This document shows positions 1-6,784 of a stretch of DNA of 39,880 nt, piece by piece. Each line of letters starts with the position of its first letter. The stretch's first letter is position 1. The position numbers were made by a program, and so were the translations under genes. The notes under the pieces are model-generated. The model saw only the letters and a list, made by a program, of their open reading frames with translations. It searched no databases and was not told where the DNA came from. The stretch comes from Melioribacter sp. (GTDB taxonomy: Bacteria > Bacteroidota > Ignavibacteria > Ignavibacteriales > Melioribacteraceae), in NCBI GenBank assembly GCA_012026935.1, contig VEPI01000016.1, positions 1-39,880 of the forward strand, given 5' to 3'.

Positions 1-1556
1 TCTTTATAATTAACCTTCTCTTCTTTTTTCACTTCAACATTTTTCTTCGCAAGCTGATGTATACTATTGCCTTCAACATAAATTGCTTTGTGGGGCTTGG
101 TGGGACAGGCAAACTCACAAGCGCCGCATCCGATGCAGTAATCATCCCGTGTTTCGGGAATAAATAATTTTCCTTCAAATGGAATCATGTGCACGGCTTT
201 TGTAGGGCAATGTTCCGAACAAGCACCGCAATCGGTTTTCTGTGTCTGAACAATGCAATTGTCTTTAACAAATTTTGCTTTGCCAATCTGGGTAAGTTTT
301 TTCTTTTCAAGATCCATGGGAAGAATTGCACCGGTAGGACAAACATCGCCGCATATTTTGCATTCGAAATTACAGAAGCTTGCTATGTTATCCATCCTTG
401 GCTGCATCATTCCTGTAAAACCATATTCCAAAAACGAAGGCTGTAATACCTGAGTTGGACATGCGCTTACACATAAATGACACGCTGTACATTTGCTGTT
501 AAATCTTTCTACACTGATTGAACCCGGTGGTGATACTGCACTCTTTCTAAAAATTGGAATCATACTCGGTTTTGTAACTACAATTTTCTTTTTGACTTGA
601 GCGGCAATTGTTGACAAAGAAAGAAGGAATAAAGAACTTTTCAATATAAAGTCACGCTTAGACTGTTCTATTATTAAATTGTTCGATTGTTGTTTACGTA
701 ATGAAAAATCGTACACAATTCCATCTGTTGGGCATGAAGTTAGACAATCGAAGCAAGCAACGCACCTGCTCATATCAACTTTTTTATTCTCGCTGTCAAT
801 ACAGCTCGCCTTACATTCTTTGGAACATATTCCACAGCTTAAACACTCTTCTTGTTTGATAACAATTTTGAAAAAGGAAAATTTTGAAATGTATCCCAGT
901 AATGTTCCGACAGGACAGATAGTGTTGCAGTATAATCTTCCCGCTTTCCATGATAAGAAGACAACAACTACAAAAGAAGTTACAGTTATAATGAACGGAT
1001 ATATGTTGAACGCTTTTAAATCATAAGGATATACGCTATAAATTTTGAATGATTTTAAAATTACAGCGGCAAGATTGTTTGTGCCGACTAATACCGGTCT
1101 AAAAAAATTTCCGGTAAATTTTCCGTATATACTATACGGATCCAAAAAATTTATAAGCGTTATGCTGCCAAAGACAAAAAATAAGATTGGAACTATTAGC
1201 AATACTATTCTTAAACTTTTTTGTTCACTAAGAAATTCAAATCTGAATTTCTTCTTTCTTTTAATCTTTTTAGATAACCAATTAACCACATCCTGAAAAA
1301 ATCCAAGCGGACAAATACTGGAACAGTAAACCCTTCCGAACATTAATGTCAGCAAAAGTACAATTACGAATCCGGTTGCAGCAAATGATATTGCTGTAAT
1401 GAATTTTAAGATTGATGGAACAAATTGAAGAAATAATATTTTTTCCGAGATAAAGGGGGGGATAAAACCAAAAATATCAGCGAATAAGAATGTTGTCGGA
1501 ATAATAAAAATTATCGAGACAATTATTCTAATATTCCGTAATAGAGAACCGCTCAT
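1..1556 (-). CDS. NapH-like membrane polyferredoxin (4Fe-4S), 3' end cut by window edge
   Basis: Reading from the ATG at 1556, the frame stays open past base 1 (518 codons seen), so the C-terminus is missing. The N-terminal part has several membrane segments and two NapH-type Cys motifs, CSSICPLG (from residue 78) and CNTICPVG. It then carries ferredoxin clusters CLSCGICSKEC and CVACFDCLTSCP. After a short hydrophobic stretch it continues with a NapG/NapF-like tail holding four more cluster motifs (CTACHLCVSACP, CNFECKICGDVCP, DCGACSEHCP, CIGCGACEFACP). This architecture suggests electron transfer from the quinone pool or an inner-membrane donor to a periplasmic or cytoplasmic partner. It starts 4 bp after the DUF362 gene, so the two are almost surely co-transcribed. 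The exact acceptor is unknown. Confidence 0.85.
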   Translation of the reverse strand, partial: MSGSLLRNIRIIVSIIFIIPTTFLFADIFGFIPPFISEKILFLQFVPSILKFITAISFAATGFVIVLLLTLMFGRVYCSSICPLGFFQDVVNWLSKKIKRKKKFRFEFLSEQKSLRIVLLIVPILFFVFGSITLINFLDPYSIYGKFTGNFFRPVLVGTNNLAAVILKSFKIYSVYPYDLKAFNIYPFIITVTSFVVVVFLSWKAGRLYCNTICPVGTLLGYISKFSFFKIVIKQEECLSCGICSKECKASCIDSENKKVDMSRCVACFDCLTSCPTDGIVYDFSLRKQQSNNLIIEQSKRDFILKSSLFLLSLSTIAAQVKKKIVVTKPSMIPIFRKSAVSPPGSISVERFNSKCTACHLCVSACPTQVLQPSFLEYGFTGMMQPRMDNIASFCNFECKICGDVCPTGAILPMDLEKKKLTQIGKAKFVKDNCIVQTQKTDCGACSEHCPTKAVHMIPFEGKLFIPETRDDYCIGCGACEFACPTKPHKAIYVEGNSIHQLAKKNVEVKKEEKVNYK

Positions 1557-1560
1557 TCCT

Positions 1561-2487
1561 TTACATGATTATACGTTTAATATTTAGCGAACTTAAATCT
1601 TTTTTCCCTACTCCCATTTCACTTGCAAATTTAATGTGCGGGATATCATCCGGTTCAACTCCAAATAGTTTGGCAGCAGCAGCATCGGCAACAACCATAT
1701 TAGCAGAAATCAATTGCGACTTCATTGTAACCACATCGTTAAGAGAAACACCGCGCGGACCGTTGCGCTTCATAACATAATAAGCATCAACAATATTGAG
1801 ATCCGGTTTGCGGTATGTTGCACAGTCAGCTATGCATTGGTGAAGATCATTCCTATGCCAATAACCGCGGTCCCATACAACGCCCATTAAATTTTTCATT
1901 GAAACAGTAATACGAGTGGAACTATGATTTTTTAATATTGGAATATTTATAAACACATCGCTGTCAAGAAGTACTTCATGAATTTTTGCCTGGGTTAATA
2001 CTCTTCCCGAATTAACTTTTACATCTTGATAATAATTTTCGGTATCTGCCGGAACAATTTTACCGCCGGCATCTTTAACAACTTTTTCAATTCCGCTGTT
2101 TGAGTAGCAGCGTTTCCAATCATCGCAAGTATGATCAAAAACATAAACATCTTTTGCACCTGCATCTAAACAATGTTCTATAACCCGTTTAACTAATTTC
2201 GGATTTGTATTTCCACCGCGTTCGGGTGTTACATCCCAGCCGATATTCGGTTTCAGACAAACTTTCTGATTCTTTTTTACAAAAGCTTTCATCCCTCCAA
2301 ACATCTTGATTGCTTCATCAAACATTGCTTCCGGTTCACCGCCTTTAATTGCAACTAAATCATATGCACTTGGTAAGATTCTGCTGCTTTTTGCAAAATA
2401 ATTTCCATAGATGCCCGGGAAAGTTACTGCTGCACCGGTAAGCAGTCCTGCTTGAAGACTTTTTCGAAAAAAATCTCTTCGATTCAT
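1561..2487 (-). CDS. Tat-exported DUF362 domain protein
   Basis: 308 residues. The N-terminus has a twin-arginine signal (NRRDFFRKSL) followed by a hydrophobic stretch, so export in a folded, possibly cofactor-loaded state is expected. The body matches the DUF362 family (VFDHTCDDW, NIPILKNHSSTRITVSMKNLMG, VADAAAAKLFG). No reaction is firmly established for this family, though members often sit with 4Fe-4S proteins. Here the downstream neighbour is a polyferredoxin 4 bp away, which supports a shared redox role. The gene faces away from the thioesterase at 2579, leaving a 91-bp divergent promoter region. Confidence 0.85.
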   Translation of the reverse strand: MNRRDFFRKSLQAGLLTGAAVTFPGIYGNYFAKSSRILPSAYDLVAIKGGEPEAMFDEAIKMFGGMKAFVKKNQKVCLKPNIGWDVTPERGGNTNPKLVKRVIEHCLDAGAKDVYVFDHTCDDWKRCYSNSGIEKVVKDAGGKIVPADTENYYQDVKVNSGRVLTQAKIHEVLLDSDVFINIPILKNHSSTRITVSMKNLMGVVWDRGYWHRNDLHQCIADCATYRKPDLNIVDAYYVMKRNGPRGVSLNDVVTMKSQLISANMVVADAAAAKLFGVEPDDIPHIKFASEMGVGKKDLSSLNIKRIIM

Positions 2488-2578
2488 TTTCGTCTCTGCT
2501 AATTTTGTTTCATAAATTTAACAAAGTAAAACTAATCAATATATTATATTGCATTCAAGATAATTATCGGGAGTAAAA

Positions 2579-2986
2579 ATGTTTTCGATTTTTGAGACAG
2601 AAATAATTGTCCGTCCGGATGATATAGATATGAATAATCATGTTCACAATTCAAAATATTTAGATTATTTACTAATGGCACGTTACGATCAAATGAGAAA
2701 AGATTATAAAGTACCAATGGAAGTTTTTGTTGAACGCGGATATTCCTGGGTGGCTTCTACAACGCACATTGACTTTAAGAGAGAAATAAAATTAGGTGAT
2801 AAAATTGTTGTGAGGACACAGGTAAATTCTTTTGAAGGTGCACAGGTAAAAGTAAATTTTTGGATTTTAAAAATAGAAACAAATAAAGTAGCTGCGGAAG
2901 GATGGTCGGTTTACACTTTAGTATCTGTTGCAAACGGTAGGCCGGCAAGAATTCCAGAGGATATAATTAAACATTATACTGTATAA
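2579..2986 (+). CDS. Acyl-CoA thioesterase, 4-hydroxybenzoyl-CoA thioesterase (hot-dog) family
   Basis: 135 residues, the usual length for a single hot-dog thioesterase of the YbgC/FadM type. The signature near the N-terminus (VRPDDIDMNNHVHNSKYLDY) holds the Asp/Asn region typical of the active site, and a second core strand reads HIDFKREIKLGDKI. It likely hydrolyses a cytoplasmic acyl-CoA or acyl carrier protein thioester; the substrate cannot be told from sequence. A GGGAG ribosome binding site lies just before the ATG. It converges on the PAP2 gene 11 bp downstream. Confidence 0.85.
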   Translation: MFSIFETEIIVRPDDIDMNNHVHNSKYLDYLLMARYDQMRKDYKVPMEVFVERGYSWVASTTHIDFKREIKLGDKIVVRTQVNSFEGAQVKVNFWILKIETNKVAAEGWSVYTLVSVANGRPARIPEDIIKHYTV

Positions 2987-2997
2987 AAACTGAGAAA

Positions 2998-3924
2998 TTA
3001 AAAACTATATCCAACTGATAAACCAAATCCTTTTTCAACTAACATAGGCATCACGTTTAATTTTTTATCTGCAATTGAGCCAGGTATTCCATCCGGATGA
3101 GCCGCTATCATTCCAAATGTGTAACCCAATACAATTGCCAACGGATAATCGCTGTACCAATGAATTCCTTTGTTAACCATTCCAGCCGCAAGACCCGCTG
3201 TAAATAAATATCCTGCCGGACGAATCCACCAGACCTCAGGATAATTTTCAGCAATTACAATTACTGTTGCTAGAAACGTTGTTACATGTCCGGATGGAAA
3301 CGCATCAAAGTGAGGAACATGCTGGTGATAATCAATTTGATTTGGAAAAAAATTCCAGATACCTGTGGGAGAAGTTGCAACAAAAGGACTTTCTCTTCCG
3401 GTAATATGTTTTAAAACCTGAACAACTGTACCGGACGCTAATACAGCCTGAACGATTTGACTACCTGTTCTTACAGCTCGTGCATCATTTGTAATTAAGC
3501 CATAAATACCAAACAGCGCACCTAAACCAAATTGAGTTTTACCGTCGCCCATTTCCGTGAATATATCGCTAAACAATTTGTTACCTCCGCCTCTTTTATA
3601 AAACTTGTCAGATTCTTGCCATGTCTTATCATCTGTAACAACAAGAGCTGCAGTTGTCGTGGCAACAGTTAAGTAAAGCGGAATTTTATTCTCACGGAAT
3701 GTTACTTGAAAATATTTTGACCAATCACCCGGGATGTTTGTTATCATCTCATGCCATTCAGGCATTTTATTAAAATTAAAAGTTCGCGTAGTAGAGGAAT
3801 CTTTCTCCATTATACTTTTTTGAGAAGTGCTGTCCGGAGTAATCGTTGATTGGGGAAAGGAAGAAATATTTATAGTAATAATGATTGCTAATATTTCTAA
3901 ATAATAATTTCTTCTAAAAAACAT
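2998..3924 (-). CDS. PAP2-superfamily membrane protein with altered phosphatase motifs
   Basis: 308 residues with an N-terminal signal or anchor segment. The PAP2 core is recognisable: KHITGRESP (motif 1), FPSGHVTTF (motif 2) and GIHWYSDY (motif 3, HxxxD). The classical motif 1 is KxxxxxxRP, and here the second Arg is Ser (K-HITGRE-SP). Motif 3 normally has SR six to seven residues before the His, but here that stretch reads GMVNKGIH with no Arg. The catalytic His residues are kept, so it may act on a different phosphoester or have reduced activity. It is last in a minus-strand group with two glycosyltransferase genes, which suggests a role in lipid-linked glycan metabolism, for example undecaprenyl pyrophosphate recycling. 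Confidence 0.75.
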   Translation of the reverse strand: MFFRRNYYLEILAIIITINISSFPQSTITPDSTSQKSIMEKDSSTTRTFNFNKMPEWHEMITNIPGDWSKYFQVTFRENKIPLYLTVATTTAALVVTDDKTWQESDKFYKRGGGNKLFSDIFTEMGDGKTQFGLGALFGIYGLITNDARAVRTGSQIVQAVLASGTVVQVLKHITGRESPFVATSPTGIWNFFPNQIDYHQHVPHFDAFPSGHVTTFLATVIVIAENYPEVWWIRPAGYLFTAGLAAGMVNKGIHWYSDYPLAIVLGYTFGMIAAHPDGIPGSIADKKLNVMPMLVEKGFGLSVGYSF

Positions 3925-3963
3925 TCTAAGCCTTGATTAAATGGGAGTGCAATAATAAAAAAG

Positions 3964-5748
3964 TCAATGTGGAATACGCAAATACTGAGAATCTTTTTTT
4001 TCTCTTTTAAATATATAATTACCTTTTACTTTTCTACTTAACCCGTTCACAGTAGTATTCGGAAATATCCCGATTCTTCTTATTTGAAAAAGATCTTCGT
4101 GTAAACCAAGCGGTGCATTATCGGTCGCATAAACCAACTTATAACCGGTTTCCCGCGCAATCTTTTTTACTTCTTCATTACAATTTCCATATGGATACGC
4201 AAACGATTTTATTTCTTTTCCTAATTTTTCTTCCAGTATTCTTTTTGATTCTGCTAATTCTTTTTTGGCTTCTTCATATGAAATTTTTGTCAAATCTGCA
4301 TGCGAGAGAGTATGGGAACCAAATTCAATCCCATAATTTTGCATTTCAAGAATTTGCTCTTTATTCATCATTTGTAATTTCGGCTCGTTACTTTTTGAAT
4401 CCCATGAATTATATTCCAATCCAGCAACTAAAAATATAATTGCTTTAAAACCGTATTTCTTTAAGATAGGAAATGCTAATCGGTAATTATCTTCATAACC
4501 GTCATCGAAAGAAATAATAACATATTTTCCTTCATAGCGGTTCTTTTTTAATTCAAGAGCTTCTTCAAAAGTGATAGTCCGGAAGTTATTTCTTTTAAGA
4601 TAGTTCAAGTGTTTATCGAATTGTTTTGCCGTAACATAAATACCGTGTTTGCCTGCTTCATCTAAACTCTCAATAATTCTGTGATAATAGATTATCGGAA
4701 TTTCTCTTCTAAAGTAACGTACTGCTACACTTTGAAAAATAAATTCAAGACGCTCAACATTCTTTTTCAGATTACATTCTTCCCTAACTTTATCTAAAAC
4801 TTTTTTATCACATTCTTTTTGGTCTAACGATGTTTTTAGACCGTTAACAATTTTTTCAAAATCAAAAACTTTTTCAACTACATCCATATCTCCGAAATTT
4901 GTTTCAAGAACAAATTCGAGATTATCCTTATTTACCAAACCTATTGTGCATGCTTCGCCTACAGCTATCAAAGGTTTATTTAGCAGAATTGTTTCAATGG
5001 CAATTCTACCCGAGCCAATTACAACCGAGGATTCGTTAATTACATTTTCTAAATTTTCTACAAATCCTCTGAACTCAAACACCGCAGTGAATTTTTGAAA
5101 TCTCTCCGGAATTACTTGCCCGCCAACGACTTGAAACTTTACATCCTTAAATTCATTTAAGCGAGTTGAAATATATTCTAACAATTTATACGCAAGATCA
5201 CCTTTCGGCCCTGAAAGCCGTGTAATTAACGAAACGGTTTTCTGTTTCGTACTTCCTTTAGATGGTTTAATAATATCCAGATCAAAACAGTTTCTGAATA
5301 CTTCGATTTTGTTTGAATCAACCTTAAATACATCAATTAATTGTTCCTTTAATTTTTCACAGATTGGTAATGTATAATTTCCATAACCATGAAATATTTT
5401 TCTCGAAAAAAAGGTGGCCTGTCTTCCGTGAATAAATACTATTAATGGAATTTTTGCAAGCTTACATGCCAAGGAAGAGACCCAAGCGCTTGCTCTTGAA
5501 TGAGCATTTACGATGTGAATATTATTTTCGCGGATAAATTTTCTAAGGAACAAAACATTTTTAATTCTAAAAAATAAAGTGCGTTTTGATAATGGAGCAG
5601 AAATATATTTGGCCTGAGTTTTTTTTGTCAGGGTATCCGAGATGATAAATACTTTGTGACCGCGGGAAATTAATTCATCTGCTATTGATACTGCAAACAC
5701 CTCTGCACCCGTAACTTCAAGTTGTGAAAGTGTCATCAAAATATTCAT
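3964..5748 (-). CDS. Glycosyltransferase (GT4-like) fused to NodB-type polysaccharide deacetylase
   Basis: 594 residues with two domains. Residues 1-340 look like a GT-B glycosyltransferase of family 4: an N-terminal NILMTLSQLEVTGAEVF start and a C-terminal RIAIETILLNKPLIAVGE stretch resembling the sugar-nucleotide E-x7-E region. Residues 345-594 are a NodB-homology deacetylase with SFDDGYED (413-420, metal-binding Asp pair), HTLSH (479-483, metal His residues) and FAYPYG (516-521). A single protein could therefore add a sugar and remove an N-acetyl group from the same glycan. No signal peptide is seen, so both activities should be cytoplasmic. The gene is 21 bp downstream of the GT2 gene and 39 bp upstream of the PAP2 gene. 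Confidence 0.85.
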   Translation of the reverse strand: MNILMTLSQLEVTGAEVFAVSIADELISRGHKVFIISDTLTKKTQAKYISAPLSKRTLFFRIKNVLFLRKFIRENNIHIVNAHSRASAWVSSLACKLAKIPLIVFIHGRQATFFSRKIFHGYGNYTLPICEKLKEQLIDVFKVDSNKIEVFRNCFDLDIIKPSKGSTKQKTVSLITRLSGPKGDLAYKLLEYISTRLNEFKDVKFQVVGGQVIPERFQKFTAVFEFRGFVENLENVINESSVVIGSGRIAIETILLNKPLIAVGEACTIGLVNKDNLEFVLETNFGDMDVVEKVFDFEKIVNGLKTSLDQKECDKKVLDKVREECNLKKNVERLEFIFQSVAVRYFRREIPIIYYHRIIESLDEAGKHGIYVTAKQFDKHLNYLKRNNFRTITFEEALELKKNRYEGKYVIISFDDGYEDNYRLAFPILKKYGFKAIIFLVAGLEYNSWDSKSNEPKLQMMNKEQILEMQNYGIEFGSHTLSHADLTKISYEEAKKELAESKRILEEKLGKEIKSFAYPYGNCNEEVKKIARETGYKLVYATDNAPLGLHEDLFQIRRIGIFPNTTVNGLSRKVKGNYIFKREKKDSQYLRIPH

Positions 5749-5769
5749 AGAATTATTTTATTTAGATAA

Positions 5770-6483
5770 TTATTCTATTGTTGAGCAAATACTGTCCGGT
5801 GTATCACGGTAATAGATATACGAAGGAAAATTCACCTTAGCAATTTTATATTTTTTCTCAGCACGCTCAAAAAAATCCGAGTCATCACTATAAACTAAAT
5901 TTTTGAATCCATCTAATTCAAAAAAAACATTTCTTTTCCCGAAAAAGGTCCCGCCGATAACGCATTCTGAAAGATGAATTTCTTTAGTCAAATCATTTTT
6001 ATCCTTCACATACGGATGCCCGATAATTTCAACGCCGCCGTGGATGAGATCAATATCCGGATGTGTTTCCATGAATTCAACTCGTTGTTTTAAATAATCC
6101 GGCTTCCACTCGTCATCACTTCCCAAAAATGCTAAAAGTTTTCCGCATGATGCTAATATTCCTACATTTGTTGCAAGTGGTGTTCGTCTGTTCGAATGTT
6201 TCATATATCTAATATTTTCATACTTAATCAAATATTCATCAATGATCTTAAATGTATCGTCCAGGCTTCCGTCATCAACAATTATTAATTCCCAATCTTT
6301 ATATGTCTGTTTTAGCACAGATTCAATAGATCTTTTTAAGAAGTTTGCACGGTTGAAAGTGGGCATTATAACGGAAACAAACGGCTTATATGATTTGTAA
6401 ACCTGCATATTAATTTTCTTGCTTTCTGATATTGAGTGAGGCAAATATAGTTTTTTATTGAATGATTTTTTGATTAATTTCAT
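5770..6483 (-). CDS. Family 2 glycosyltransferase
   Basis: A GT-A fold transferase with the standard start FVSVIMPTFNRA, nucleotide-binding IIVDDGS, and the metal-binding acidic cluster LGSDDEW. The substrate is not predictable. The longest frame begins with TTG at 6573 and would overlap the opposite-strand gene at 6517, so it is unlikely. I give the ATG at 6483 (237 aa), but an ATG at 6408 (MQVYKSYKPF) is a good alternative because it begins just before the GT-A domain and leaves room for divergent promoters. It is first in a minus-strand glycan group with the GT4-deacetylase and PAP2 genes. Confidence 0.8.
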   Translation of the reverse strand: MKLIKKSFNKKLYLPHSISESKKINMQVYKSYKPFVSVIMPTFNRANFLKRSIESVLKQTYKDWELIIVDDGSLDDTFKIIDEYLIKYENIRYMKHSNRRTPLATNVGILASCGKLLAFLGSDDEWKPDYLKQRVEFMETHPDIDLIHGGVEIIGHPYVKDKNDLTKEIHLSECVIGGTFFGKRNVFFELDGFKNLVYSDDSDFFERAEKKYKIAKVNFPSYIYYRDTPDSICSTIE

Positions 6484-6516
6484 CAACCAAAATTCAAAAA
6501 ACACAAGATTTTTTTG

Positions 6517-6762
6517 ATGAGTTCTCGCGAACAAAGAGATTATTTTAGCATACTTAAACGCTATGAACGGCAATTCGAAAGTGATGAGTTAAACGATTAT
6601 AAAATGCTTATCAAACGGCACAAAGACGATGAAGACTTGGATAAACTCTCAATGCAGCGGTTAAAAAAACTTTACGATAAATATCATGTAAATAGAGTAA
6701 GAAAAAATTTTGATCAGTTCTTTAAAACTCCACAAACAGATTCCGAAGACCAATCTTCATAA
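6517..6762 (+). CDS. Small charged hypothetical protein
   Basis: 81 residues from the ATG at 6517 (a TTG just before it is unlikely to be used). The protein is rich in Lys, Arg, Asp and Glu, predicted helical, with no signal peptide or membrane segment (for example SSREQRDYFSILKRYERQF and MQRLKKLYDKYHVNRVRKNF). I do not recognise the family. It lies 22 bp before the DUF2723 gene on the same strand, and the codon pattern looks like its neighbours, so it is probably real and co-transcribed. Confidence 0.6.
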   Translation: MSSREQRDYFSILKRYERQFESDELNDYKMLIKRHKDDEDLDKLSMQRLKKLYDKYHVNRVRKNFDQFFKTPQTDSEDQSS

Positions 6763-6784
6763 TTGATAATTTTTTGGTGAAATA

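Noticed and set aside
189-1296. Several plus-strand open frames across the left edge
   Set aside because: They lie antisense to the polyferredoxin gene, whose frame has coherent Cys motifs and membrane segments; the plus frames show no domain or ribosome binding site.
6484-6573. TTG-initiated extension of the GT2 gene
   Set aside because: It would overlap the small plus-strand gene and adds no recognisable domain; ATG codons at 6483 and 6408 are better.
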